Notes: a model not told the origin generated them from the letters alone. Positions 40,342-49,410 are shown, numbered from the stretch's first letter. The stretch is DNA of 64,000 nt from Paenibacillus radicis (ex Gao et al. 2016) (GCF_014641555.1 NZ_BMHY01000017.1:27842-91841); one strand, 5' to 3'. Numbers and translations: made by a program.

Positions 40342-41406
40342 ATGGTACAATCAGAAATTCCTGCCGTTATGAAGGCGGCTGTCATGTTGAAACCGGGAGA
40401 AATCGTCATTCAGGAGCTTCCCGTTCCACAGCCTGGTCCCGATGAGGTGCTAGTTAAGGTAATGGCTGTCGGAATCTGCGGCTCAGACATTCACTACTAC
40501 GAGCATGGCAAGATCGGTCCGTATGTTGTCGAGAATCCGATCATACTCGGACATGAATGCGCGGGTATCGTTGCTGCAACCGGAGAAAAGGTCTCCCGCT
40601 TCCGGAATGGCGACCGGGTGGCGGTGGAGCCCGGCATCGTATGCGGCCGCTGTGAATACTGTAAGCAAGGAAGATATAACCTGTGTCCGGAGGTACAATT
40701 CCTGGCTACTCCGCCCGTTGACGGTGCTTTTGTTCAGTACATCATCATGCGCGAGGACAACTTATTCCACATTCCTGACCACCTGAGCTTTGAGGAAGCG
40801 TCGTTGAACGAGCCCTTCTCCGTTGGCCTTCATGCGGCTGCACGCACGCAGCTCAAGCCAGGTTCGACAATTGCCATTATGGGCATGGGTCCTGTCGGCC
40901 TTATGGCGGTTGTCGCGGCTAAAGCCTACGGCGTAAGTCAAATCTTCGTTACGGATCTGGAGCCGATTCGTCTGGAGGCAGCACTCCGGCTCGGCGCAAA
41001 CCATGCTATCAACGTACGCGACCATAATGCAATAGAGGAAATTCGCAGGGTAACAGGCGGTATTGGCGTCGACGTCGCTTGGGAAACGGCGGGCAGTCCC
41101 CACGCCTTGCAGGCAGCTCTCGGTTCGCTTCGCCGCGGCGGTAAGCTGGCTATCGTCGGACTCCCGGCCCAGGCCGAAATTCCGCTCAACATTCCTTCTA
41201 TTGCTGACAATGAATTTGATCTATATGGCGTATTCCGTTACGCCAATACGTATCCAAGCGGCATAGCCGCCCTTGCTTCCGGTATTTCCGATGTCGGGTC
41301 ACTCATTACCGACCGCTATCCGCTTGCCCAAACGCAAGAAGCGATGGAGAGAGCCCGGACGAACAAGGCGGGCAGCCTTAAAGTCATGGTGTATCCGAAC
41401 GAATAA
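40342..41406 (+). CDS. Zinc-dependent medium-chain dehydrogenase (sorbitol/xylitol dehydrogenase-like)
   Basis: A 354-residue MDR enzyme. The catalytic zinc site is GICGSDIHYYEHGKIG and LGHECAG; structural zinc ligands are the four Cys in CGRCEYCKQGRYNLC. The NAD-binding motif is MGMGPVGLMAV, with LEPIRLEAALRLGA after the second strand. CGSDIHYYEHG and the overall pattern match polyol dehydrogenases such as sorbitol and xylitol dehydrogenase. AAGGAGC stands before the ATG. It is the last gene of the sugar operon; a terminator follows. Confidence 0.9.
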   Translation: MVQSEIPAVMKAAVMLKPGEIVIQELPVPQPGPDEVLVKVMAVGICGSDIHYYEHGKIGPYVVENPIILGHECAGIVAATGEKVSRFRNGDRVAVEPGIVCGRCEYCKQGRYNLCPEVQFLATPPVDGAFVQYIIMREDNLFHIPDHLSFEEASLNEPFSVGLHAAARTQLKPGSTIAIMGMGPVGLMAVVAAKAYGVSQIFVTDLEPIRLEAALRLGANHAINVRDHNAIEEIRRVTGGIGVDVAWETAGSPHALQAALGSLRRGGKLAIVGLPAQAEIPLNIPSIADNEFDLYGVFRYANTYPSGIAALASGISDVGSLITDRYPLAQTQEAMERARTNKAGSLKVMVYPNE

Positions 41407-41423
41407 CTGATTGGCGTTAGATA

Positions 41424-41477
41424 TAAAAAAGGGAAGACGGGCTGGCTGCTGCCGGATGCTCCGTCTTCCCTTTTTGT
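41424..41477 (+). terminator. Terminator of the sugar operon
   Basis: The stem AAAAAGGGAAGACGG / CCGTCTTCCCTTTTT encloses a loop of about 20 bases with its own GC-rich pairs. It ends in a T-run, 18 bases after the stop. Confidence 0.9.
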
Positions 41478-41606
41478 ATGGTTAAAGTCCGCAATTTCTG
41501 CTGCAGCCCTAAATACCCGCTGTCTACTATTTGGGAAGCATATTACAAACGTAGTCTATTGTTCTTGATCGAAATGAATAACCATTAATACAACTGAATT
41601 TACCCC

Positions 41607-41680
41607 GTGCCCTCAACAGGAATCCCGGCGACAGTTCCCTAAACTGGAGGTCCTACGTTCAAATCGTATCGAGCACACCA
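41607..41680 (+). pseudogene. Decayed tRNA-Arg (CCU-like)
   Basis: A 74-base tRNA relic ending in an encoded CCA. The acceptor GTGCCCT / CGAGCAC has two mismatches, the D arm is destroyed (no GAGC), and the anticodon loop reads TCCCTAA, where position 33 is C instead of the invariant U. The T arm (TACG TTCAAAT CGTA) is still good. A small hairpin with T-run (AGAACC / GGTTCT, about 41696-41722) follows like a tRNA terminator. The rest of the 700-base gap before the next gene is AT-rich and shows nothing I can name. Confidence 0.6.
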
Positions 41681-42181
41681 TATATGTGAATGTTCAGAAC
41701 CGCATTATCTTGGTTCTTTTTGTTTTAATTAGGGATAATATAGAAGTAGAAGATCGTAGACAAAAGCTCGTACAGCATATAGTTTGCGCGAAATATTGAT
41801 TCATAAAATTACAATTAATTTTGATATTTATTAGAAAGTTAATTGTTTATATGAAACCGAAGAGTCTCTGAGGAATTACTCAAAAGGAATACTGAATTTC
41901 ATTTAGCATTTGAATATAAAAGAAATTATATTACGATTCTCCTGAAAATAGCTACCACTTTCTATTTAAAGGAGCATCTCATTAAATTGTGCTTATGATA
42001 AACAAAAAGAGCGGCAAACCTCGCAATACATCATTGGTTTGGCTACTGTTTAGCAATTAAGTTCTTAACCATGTTTCATTCCTAAAGATAAAAGTCAAGC
42101 AGCGCTAATATCACTGCTTGACTAAGGGTAACAAGAAATATGAGACCTAGAATGAAGACACAAGAAATACTAGATATTCTA

Positions 42182-42844
42182 CTAAACGCACATTGGGATT
42201 CCTGCTTGTGTAGTATTCCATTCCTTTGATGTATTAACTGATGTTGTCATTACCTTGATAATTCCCACGTTTCCAACTGATAACCACGAATCTACTTTAA
42301 CCTTAGCTGTCAGTTCAACTTTGGCACCGGAACTAATAACTTTAGCCCCAACTTCTCTACTAGATATTGTAAAAGTAGTAAGGAGATTGTCATCGTTATC
42401 TATTACTGAAACGGTCGCATTATTTACAGAAGTAAATTTGTTCCACGAGTAATTTGCAGCTACTTCATATGATAATTCAAACGATCCACCAAGATTAGTT
42501 GTATAATATAACATTTTTAATCCAGTACAAAAATCAGACGAAGCTAGAGGAGCTATTACATTGAGGTTCTCTGTTGATGTAACTTCTTTTGGCGCTTGTT
42601 TTAATTGATTAATGACTTGTTGCAATTCCCCCACGGTAACAGTGACAGATTCATCTGAAGCATTAGCTTTTTTCAAATCTCTAGGATCTAACCCCAAATA
42701 TTCCACTACCTGGTTTACATTTTCTTTAGTTACAATGGTGTCCGGTGATAGTGTTCCACTTGCGCTTACCGGTGCACTAACCGGTAAAATTAGAGCGATA
42801 GATAGACATAGAGTAGTACATAAACTAGTAATCTTTTTCAACAT
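42182..42844 (-). CDS. Secreted protein of unknown function
   Basis: About 220 residues with a clear signal peptide (MLKKITSLCTTLCLSIALIL, cleavage near VSA-SG). The mature part starts with a helical, charged segment (VTKENVNQVVEYLGLDPRDLKKA) and continues as a beta-rich domain. Two Cys in the mature region (in DFCTGLK and near the C terminus, PMCV) could form a disulfide. AGGAGG lies before the chosen ATG at 42844. No family recognised; low GC content sets it apart. Confidence 0.7.
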   Translation of the reverse strand: MLKKITSLCTTLCLSIALILPVSAPVSASGTLSPDTIVTKENVNQVVEYLGLDPRDLKKANASDESVTVTVGELQQVINQLKQAPKEVTSTENLNVIAPLASSDFCTGLKMLYYTTNLGGSFELSYEVAANYSWNKFTSVNNATVSVIDNDDNLLTTFTISSREVGAKVISSGAKVELTAKVKVDSWLSVGNVGIIKVMTTSVNTSKEWNTTQAGIPMCV

Positions 42845-43342
42845 TATAAAACCTCCTTTTTTCACCATCTTAACACTATAACAACATATTATCCAGTATT
42901 TATATTTATTTTTTTTAATTATGAACATGTTGTGAACATTTACCTTTTTTTAGTTTACTGTCACTTGTTATTGGGTCGATATATTCTTACATCTCGATAA
43001 AAGGATAATGAACATTTCTTTATCTATATATTCTGAATTCCTTATTCGCGGATACTAACATCCCTAGGTTCAATTTGATGTTTACATTTTGATAAAAATT
43101 TCCGTAGTTCGACCAATTAACGAAAAATCTCAAATCCTCCCTATTATTCTACTTATGGCCAAGGTAACCTCTGCTTCTATATCAGGATGTTACTGTTGAT
43201 TTCTTTAGTTCGACTTATAAAAATACAAATTTCAATTTCTATAGAAAAAAACTTTCTTGTAATCCTAATTTTTTTCTTGATATTGGCTTAAGAGTGGATG
43301 TTAAGTATATAATACTAAATGAAAAGGAGGCGCTGTATTTAA
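42845..43342. other. AT-rich gap without gene
   Basis: About 500 bases with no open frame of credible length and no clear hairpin. It presumably contains the promoters of the secreted protein gene and of the small gene to the right. Confidence 0.5.
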
Positions 43343-43501
43343 ATGGAATCTATAGAAACAGGACTAAAACTATTTATGTTTATAATAGTTATTTCACTAC
43401 TCTTTGCTCTGGTAGGTTTTCTAGTTAAAAAATATCTAAGCAACTTCTTTGATAGAATAAAAGTAAAAGTATTTGCTTTAATAAAAAAAAATAAGAATTG
43501 A
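43343..43501 (+). CDS. Small single-helix membrane protein, 52 residues
   Basis: MESIETGLKLFMFIIVISLL begins a 52-residue peptide with one membrane helix (about residues 9-28) and a strongly basic, amphipathic tail (KKYLSNFFDRIKVKVFALIKKNKN). AAAAGGAGG lies 12 bases before the ATG. The size, single helix and basic tail resemble small membrane toxins or bacteriocin-like peptides, but no family is recognised. It stands alone in a low-GC area. Confidence 0.55.
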   Translation: MESIETGLKLFMFIIVISLLFALVGFLVKKYLSNFFDRIKVKVFALIKKNKN

Positions 43502-43905
43502 ACTGACTATACTATAGAGATTTCTAAAGGTATTCTTATGGATAGCATAACCAGTGCTACTACAGAAAAGATAGAATTGAATGTTATCATCTAATTGAAT
43601 ATATTCTGAACGGACTAACAGATTACGTTCCGCTTTCCTGTCCAACTTCTGAAAACAAAGCAAGTAAGTATCCTCATTTACTCTTTGAAGCTTAGATAAA
43701 AAACGTTACTGCTTAGATCATCGCAATGATCGCTTAATGGAAGAAGGTAATATGAGCTAACGAAGGGGGAAGGCTGCAGATGTCGGATAGTACGATGCAG
43801 TGTTGATGCTAACCTGCTTGAGCAAGCCGAATATAGTTACGAGACGCTAAACAATTAAAGGTAGTTGAACGAACGAGATGAGGAAACGTTTAAGTATTTC
43901 ATGAT
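43502..43905. other. Gap without recognisable gene
   Basis: About 400 bases of mixed composition. Several short broken frames are visible, and the right end runs into a GNAT gene remnant. Probably degraded coding sequence. Confidence 0.4.
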
Positions 43906-44028
43906 GCCAAGTCCGCAGGATGCGGACTTGTGCAGATGACAACGGATAAACAGCGCGGGGACGCCCATCGTTTCTATGAGCGGCTTGGGTTTGTCGCGAG
44001 CCATGAGGGTATGAAGCTCAACCTATAA
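43906..44028 (+). pseudogene. Remnant of a GNAT acetyltransferase gene
   Basis: The frame reads AKSAGCGLVQMTTDKQRGDA and then HRFYERLGFVASHEGMKLNL with a stop. This matches the last 40 residues of the GNAT enzyme at 34284-34736 with four substitutions. The first 110 codons are missing, so this is a 5'-truncated copy. DNA similarity is high, suggesting a recent duplication or a recombination event. Confidence 0.85.
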
Positions 44029-44047
44029 TAAAAGCAACGCCTCTGCT

Positions 44048-45346
44048 TCAGATCCCATCTACAATTCTTCTAGAGCGAACAGAGACCTGCTTCATCAACT
44101 CCTCTTCATCAATCGTCGTTAGCTTCCTATTGCGCATCAGCACCCTCCCGTTGACGATTGTCGTATCTACGTCGGCACCATTTACACTGTAGGCCAGCAG
44201 AGATTCGGCATTATGAAGCGGCTGCAAATGCGGTTTGTTCATATCAATCAAGATTAGATCGGCCTTCTTCCCAACCTCAAGAGTACCTGCTTGATGAGCA
44301 ATATTCAGAAGCTTGGCCCCTTCGCTTGTCGCCATGCGGAGTGCCTGGCCTGCGGGAAGCACTGTCGGATCGCCATAATCCAGCTTTTGCAGCCATGTCG
44401 CGGCCTTAATCTCCTCAAACATATCGACCGTCGTGGCGCTCCCCGACCCGTCGGTACCCAGCCCTACTGTAATCCCTTGCTTTATCATTTCAGTAACAGG
44501 TGCAATACCGCAGCCCAGCTTCAAATTGCTGACCGGGTTATGCGACACGCCACCGCGCATTCCTTTTAAATAACCAATATCCCTGCGATTCAAATGCACA
44601 CTATGGGCCAACAGAACATGCGCTTTTTCAAAAAGTCCGAGATTGTACAAATACTCTGCAGGCGTCTGATTGTATTGCTCTCTAATTTTAGCAATCTCCT
44701 CTTTCGTCTCGGCCAAATGAATATGGACAGGAAGCTTCATCTCTTCAGCCATCCCAATCACTCTGGATAGCGGCTCAGGCGGGCAGGTATAAGGAGCATG
44801 CGGACCCAGCATCGTCGTGATTCTTCCTTCTGCTTTTCCATGCCAGCGATCCACAAGCTCGAGTGCCTCTGCTAATCTTTTGCCCCCATCATCCTCCAGA
44901 AACACGAGCCCTCGGGTTAAAGATGCCCGCATCCCTACTTCATCTATTGCCGTGGCAATTTCATTCATATGGATATACATATCGGCAAAAGCGGTCGTTC
45001 CCGACTTAATCATCTCGGCCATCGAAAGCTTAGCTCCCCAGTAAATATCCTCGGGCGTCATTCTAGCCTCTGCGGGCAGCATCTTCCGTTCGAGCCAATC
45101 CATTAGTTTAAGATCATCCGAGAAGCCCTTCAATAAGCTCATTGGCGTATGCTGATGCGCATTAATAAGCCCCGGCATAGCAACAAACCTGCCCCCGCCT
45201 TCAATAACCTCATCCGCTTCCTCCACAATTTCCGGACTCAGCTTCGTGATCGTATCGCCTTCAATTAGAATATCTCCCCGTACAGGACAATCATCGCCCT
45301 CTGCCATGGTCAGAATGAAGACGTCATTAATTCGTATTCTCATCAT
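44048..45346 (-). CDS. mtaD: 5'-methylthioadenosine/S-adenosylhomocysteine deaminase
   Basis: A 432-residue amidohydrolase. Metal ligands are the HxH pair in NAHQHTPMSL (His64, His66), HIHLAETKEE in the barrel, HSVHL and the Asp in GLGTDGSGS. GPHAPYTCPPEP and NPVSNLKLGCG are signatures of the MTA/SAH deaminase (MtaD) branch. It deaminates MTA or SAH in methionine recycling; related 8-oxoguanine or chlorohydrolase-like enzymes are alternatives. TAGGAGG precedes the ATG. It forms a single-gene unit. Confidence 0.87.
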   Translation of the reverse strand: MMRIRINDVFILTMAEGDDCPVRGDILIEGDTITKLSPEIVEEADEVIEGGGRFVAMPGLINAHQHTPMSLLKGFSDDLKLMDWLERKMLPAEARMTPEDIYWGAKLSMAEMIKSGTTAFADMYIHMNEIATAIDEVGMRASLTRGLVFLEDDGGKRLAEALELVDRWHGKAEGRITTMLGPHAPYTCPPEPLSRVIGMAEEMKLPVHIHLAETKEEIAKIREQYNQTPAEYLYNLGLFEKAHVLLAHSVHLNRRDIGYLKGMRGGVSHNPVSNLKLGCGIAPVTEMIKQGITVGLGTDGSGSATTVDMFEEIKAATWLQKLDYGDPTVLPAGQALRMATSEGAKLLNIAHQAGTLEVGKKADLILIDMNKPHLQPLHNAESLLAYSVNGADVDTTIVNGRVLMRNRKLTTIDEEELMKQVSVRSRRIVDGI

Positions 45347-45521
45347 ATACCTCCTAAGATGTTGGATAATCGGAGGATAAACGATGACGTTGCGGCAAAG
45401 TCAATACGATCATGTGTTGCTGCATCTGCAAGAGTTAGGTTAAAATAAGGATATTCTGCCTATATATCTATATTTTTCTTCTATTAATCAATGATTTACT
45501 ACATTCAGGAGGAACCGCAGC

Positions 45522-46061
45522 ATGAAAGACTCACAACAACTATCATTTGATATCCGTCTCACCCGGAAAGATATTCAACATCTCAATCTGCAGCATCAGA
45601 AGAAATTATTAGTCATTAGTGTCTTTGTCTATTGGTTACTATTTGCGGTCATGTTCATGGCAAAAAACAGGCCCTTGGATGGGCTTGCCGTATCGATTGC
45701 TATACTAGGCGGAGCAGCTGTAGGCGTACTTGTCAGCGGCCTGATGTATCTGTTCGTCACTTTCCGCTCCAATCGGATGTATCAGTCGGATGCGCTTCTT
45801 CAACATAATCATTCCTACACTTTCTCTAATACGGGTATATCCACAGCATCTAATTCCGGAGCCTATCATATTAATTGGAAGGAAATTTTTAAAGTTACGG
45901 AATCTAAATTTCTAATTTGTATCTATGTGGGAAGCAATCGCGCACTCCTATTGCCGAAAACCACGATTACGAACCAGTTGCCGCAAGGTGTAGCCGCTTT
46001 GAAGCTTATCCTTAACGCAAATGTAGCCAAGGACAAATTAAAGCTTCGCAAGGCGTCTTGA
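45522..46061 (+). CDS. YcxB-like membrane protein
   Basis: A 179-residue protein with two membrane helices (about 30-47 and 57-80) followed by a soluble domain. YTFSNTGISTASNSGAYHINWKEIFKVTESKFLICIYVGSNRALLLPKT has the pattern of the YcxB-like domain found in Bacillota. Function unknown. GGAGGAACC precedes the ATG. The stop overlaps a possible early start of the next gene. Confidence 0.75.
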   Translation: MKDSQQLSFDIRLTRKDIQHLNLQHQKKLLVISVFVYWLLFAVMFMAKNRPLDGLAVSIAILGGAAVGVLVSGLMYLFVTFRSNRMYQSDALLQHNHSYTFSNTGISTASNSGAYHINWKEIFKVTESKFLICIYVGSNRALLLPKTTITNQLPQGVAALKLILNANVAKDKLKLRKAS

Positions 46062-46126
46062 AAAAAATCAGTAACCGCCATCCTGTCAGTCGGAAGCTTC
46101 CAAATACCGCGAGGAGGGATTATGTG

Positions 46127-47026
46127 ATGCCACAGACTGCCACCACCCCATCAGAGAACCCGCTTCATTTCAAAACCTTAAAGAAAGAATGCCGCTACAA
46201 GGACCAATATGCGAAAAGCCTTGCCCAGTGGGAGGTTCCGCACTCCACCATCTATGTGCCAACTAGCTTTGGCGATACCCATGTCATCGTCTGCGGTCCC
46301 GAGGATGGAGAACCGCTGGTACTGCTGCACGCGATGGGATTTAGTTCAACAGTCTGGCAGCCTAACATCACGACGCTGGCCAAACAACATCGCGTCTATG
46401 CCCTTGATTTTATCGGCGATCTGAATAACAGCCGGCCGAGCAATCTGCCTGCCAGTCTGAAGCAATGCGCGCAATGGCTGGAGGAGACGCTTGCAGCGCT
46501 GCATGTGGATAGCTTCACGCTCGGCGGTATTTCCTACGGGGCGTTCCAGGCCATCAATTTCGCAAGCCATGCGCCGCAGCGCGTGAAGAAGCTATTTCTG
46601 TTAAGTCCAGCAGCCTCCTTCGTCCCGCTGCATAAGGTTTTTATTTACCGCATCATTCTAATGGCAGCCTTGCCGGTGAAATGGAATGTAAACCTGTTCC
46701 TCAGATGGCTGTCCCGCCATCGTCTGAATAAGCTGCTGGCTGAGCAATTCTATGCCGCTTTCAAGTATGGAACGTTGTCCTTGCAAGTTGCACCCCGTGT
46801 ATATAGCGATGAAGAGCTTCACCGGCTGACGATGCCTGTCCTGCTTCTGCTTGGCGATCAGGAAGTGATCAGTGATGCTTCCTCAGCGTTCGAACGAGCC
46901 AGAAACCTAGGACTCAACCTGCAGGCCGAAATGGTCTCTGGCGCCGGACATATGATGAATTTGGAGAAACCGGATGAAGTGAATTCGAAGCTAGATCTGT
47001 TCTTGAGAGGAGAAGATCAGACCTAA
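46127..47026 (+). CDS. Alpha/beta hydrolase
   Basis: About 299 residues. The nucleophile elbow is GGISYGAFQ (Gly-x-Ser-x-Gly); the acid is probably the Asp in LLLGDQEVISD; the catalytic His is in GAGHMMNLEKPDEV. VLLHAMGFSSTVWQPNI carries the oxyanion-hole region (His-Ala-Met-Gly). The substrate is unknown. GGAGGG is six to eight bases before the ATG at 46127; a longer open frame begins at 46058. The stop shares one base with the start of the next gene (TAATG), so they are coupled. Confidence 0.85.
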   Translation: MPQTATTPSENPLHFKTLKKECRYKDQYAKSLAQWEVPHSTIYVPTSFGDTHVIVCGPEDGEPLVLLHAMGFSSTVWQPNITTLAKQHRVYALDFIGDLNNSRPSNLPASLKQCAQWLEETLAALHVDSFTLGGISYGAFQAINFASHAPQRVKKLFLLSPAASFVPLHKVFIYRIILMAALPVKWNVNLFLRWLSRHRLNKLLAEQFYAAFKYGTLSLQVAPRVYSDEELHRLTMPVLLLLGDQEVISDASSAFERARNLGLNLQAEMVSGAGHMMNLEKPDEVNSKLDLFLRGEDQT

Positions 47027-47685
47027 TGACCCTTGATAAAACAAGAAGCACTATTATTACAATCTGCGGCTCGGCTTCCGCTGTCGGCAAAAGCACACTC
47101 GTCACCCGGTTAGGCGAGCTCATACCGGATTCGGTGACTTTTTTCTTCGATGCTTATCAAGAAACAACCGTGTATCCTCCCAATCTCTATCAAGACTTGG
47201 CGGATGGTAGAGAAGTCGATGTCCAGCTTATCGAAAGCCCTATCTTCTTCCGCGACTTACACGCGTTAGCCCACGGAGCCGAAGTTACCGATGCTTGGAA
47301 CCGCAAGCTGCAGCCTGCCAAATATATTATTCTCGAAGAACCGTTTGGGAAAAACCGGCTAGGCATGGCGGATCTGACCGATTTCGTCGGATGCATCGAG
47401 CTTCCCTTAGACACTGCTCTAGCCCGCAGGCTGCTGCGGAATTTGCGCCATGATTTCACTCATCTCCCATTAGAGGAGCGCGTTCAATATGTAGAAGACT
47501 TTCTGGAGGAATATCTTCGCGGCGGACGCATCTCCTATCTGAAAATGTTTGAAGCCGTGTCACCGGACTGCGATATTTTGCTGGACGGGCTCCAATCGGC
47601 GGATGAGATGGCGAAGCAGGTCATCGACAAGCTCATTGCGCTGAATCTGCTCGAACCCGCCGCATCTCAACAAGCCCAGCTCTAG
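47026..47685 (+). CDS. P-loop nucleoside-kinase-like protein
   Basis: A 219-residue protein with a Walker A motif in ITICGSASAVGKSTLVTRL (about residues 13-24), an FFDAYQET strand, YIILEEPFGKN as a Walker-B-like acidic strand and LARRLLRNLRHDF as a lid-like Arg helix. The pattern resembles uridine kinase/phosphoribulokinase-type ATPases. The phosphate acceptor is unknown. Translation is coupled to the hydrolase gene upstream. Confidence 0.75.
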   Translation: MTLDKTRSTIITICGSASAVGKSTLVTRLGELIPDSVTFFFDAYQETTVYPPNLYQDLADGREVDVQLIESPIFFRDLHALAHGAEVTDAWNRKLQPAKYIILEEPFGKNRLGMADLTDFVGCIELPLDTALARRLLRNLRHDFTHLPLEERVQYVEDFLEEYLRGGRISYLKMFEAVSPDCDILLDGLQSADEMAKQVIDKLIALNLLEPAASQQAQL

Positions 47686-47701
47686 CCGAACATATTCATG
47701 C

Positions 47702-47750
47702 AAAAAAAGGCTGTCCAGCGCACACCGCGTGCTTTGGACAGCCTTTCTTC
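47702..47750. terminator. Bidirectional terminator
   Basis: The stem AAAGGCTGTCCAGCGCAC / GTGCTTTGGACAGCCTTT has one mismatch, a short loop and flanking A and T runs. It lies between the kinase-like gene and the convergent crystallin-domain gene. Confidence 0.88.
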
Positions 47751-47759
47751 TCCTCAGTA

Positions 47760-49265
47760 CTAATCGAGTATAACGTCGCTCGTCAGGGACGTTTTTTCTT
47801 GCGGGCCGGAAGGTCCGCCTGCCAGCAACGGCTGGCCGAACAGCGAGCCTTGCGACGGGTTGCCGAATCGGTAGATTGCACCGCTATTCGGATTCGTATA
47901 GTCCTTGTTCAGCCAAGTCGGCCATGGGTTGCCTAAGCCAACTCCCGTTGACTGCAGCGGGAAATATTCGAATGCCTGCACGCGGTTCCACGTATCCCAA
48001 GCCGTTCCTTGATTCGTAACGTCCGTTAACTGCGCAACGACGATGTTTTGATACACATGACTGCCTTGATCCTTCCACATGCCATGCGAGCCAAATGCGG
48101 AATAGGCAACGGGATGCGTCCCGCTGATTTTATCCACTTCATTCCAATTGTAAGTCGTTCCGAAGGAGTGTGCACCGTAATACACTTGAACCGGCTTCAG
48201 GTATTTCGTACCTTCATGCTCGAATTTGGCCAAACGGACGGTTACGCGCTCGAAGTCGCCAACATGGTTGCCGAACTCCTGACCAACAACGGTTTTACCA
48301 AGATCATAAGCGCTGAACTGGAAGTAAACCAAGTCAACGTTGCCATATTCCTTCTCTACCCAGAATGAATAGATTGGTGCATTCGCCAGATCGCCTTGGA
48401 AGTAAGGCAGCTTCTTGTCGTACGGATTCAACTCGGTTTTCGTCTTCAACTCGTATTTGCCGGAGCTTGGGTTCAAGTACCGGTCGACATAGGGGAATGT
48501 GTATTCCACCGAGGACGGGAAGTACACTTCGCCTTGTGCAAACCAGATTCTAGGCGCAAAAGTTTGCAGCAGCTCACGCTTTGAGCTCTCCGAGTAAGCA
48601 TTGCCCGGTACGGCAACGGCAGTAGCGTCAAGCGGCGAGATCGCCTCCACCTTCAAGCTGGATACGACATCATTGAAGCCATCGAGGTAAATCGCGTCCG
48701 ATGTATAGACTTTCGAGTCGCCGGAGAAATTCGAATTTTTATACAGCGTTACTTTATAACCCGGAGCAACCCGCATAGCGGAGATCTGATCGTTGCCGAC
48801 AACATTGAGCGCCTCTACGTTGTAGCTGCCAACATCAAACTCCTGCTCCAACCCGCCGTAAGGCGCATTTGCATATACAGTAACCGGCTTATGCGGTCCG
48901 CCGATGACTTCTACTTTCAAGCTGGATACTTCATCATTGAAATCGTCAAGCCATTCGGTGTCGGCAGTGATGACCTTGGAACCGCCGGAGAAGTTATAAT
49001 CCTTGTACAGCGTTACCCGGTACCCTGGCGAAACCCGAACAGAGGAAATCTGGTCATTGCCGACAACGGCTTTAAGCTCATTGACATTGTAGAAGCCAGC
49101 GGTCAGCTCCTGGGAAACACCCGAAAAATTGCCGTCGCGATAGATCGTAACCGGCCCTGCTGCGCTAACCTTCGCTGTACTGCCGGCAGCAGCCAATGAG
49201 GTGACAAAGAGAACTGCCGCCATTACGCTAGCCCATCTTTTCGTCATACCCGATTTCAACTTCAT
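47760..49265 (-). CDS. Secreted beta/gamma-crystallin plus Vps62-like protein
   Basis: About 501 residues with a signal peptide (cleavage near VSA, residue 35). Two beta/gamma-crystallin domains (about 38-120 and 127-207) contain four copies of the calcium-binding motif Asn-Asp-x-x-Ser-Ser/Ala, at residues 70, 110, 158 and 198. VTLYKDYNFSG and similar strands mark each Greek-key half. Residues 239-501 look like a Vps62-type domain (APRIWFAQGEVYFPSSVEY, GNHVGDFERVTVRL, YSAFGSHGMW). It is exported and probably calcium-stabilised; the role of bacterial Vps62-like domains is not known. ATG at 49265 follows GGGAG by ten bases. Confidence 0.8.
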   Translation of the reverse strand: MKLKSGMTKRWASVMAAVLFVTSLAAAGSTAKVSAAGPVTIYRDGNFSGVSQELTAGFYNVNELKAVVGNDQISSVRVSPGYRVTLYKDYNFSGGSKVITADTEWLDDFNDEVSSLKVEVIGGPHKPVTVYANAPYGGLEQEFDVGSYNVEALNVVGNDQISAMRVAPGYKVTLYKNSNFSGDSKVYTSDAIYLDGFNDVVSSLKVEAISPLDATAVAVPGNAYSESSKRELLQTFAPRIWFAQGEVYFPSSVEYTFPYVDRYLNPSSGKYELKTKTELNPYDKKLPYFQGDLANAPIYSFWVEKEYGNVDLVYFQFSAYDLGKTVVGQEFGNHVGDFERVTVRLAKFEHEGTKYLKPVQVYYGAHSFGTTYNWNEVDKISGTHPVAYSAFGSHGMWKDQGSHVYQNIVVAQLTDVTNQGTAWDTWNRVQAFEYFPLQSTGVGLGNPWPTWLNKDYTNPNSGAIYRFGNPSQGSLFGQPLLAGGPSGPQEKTSLTSDVILD

Positions 49266-49410
49266 TATTTCATCCACTCCCTCTCCTGTTTTAACCGATA
49301 ATGAATGCAAGCTGCTGTTTCTAAGCGTTTTACCGTTCACCCGGCATCAGAAGTTATAGGACTCGTGGTGTATTCGCACTCCGGGAGCTGTATAGCTCTT
49401 ATTCTTGGCC

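Noticed and set aside
43478..43663. Open frame of 61 codons on the minus strand in the low-GC stretch
   Set aside because: No ribosome binding site, and its composition is typical of chance frames in AT-rich DNA. It also overlaps the better-supported small membrane gene.
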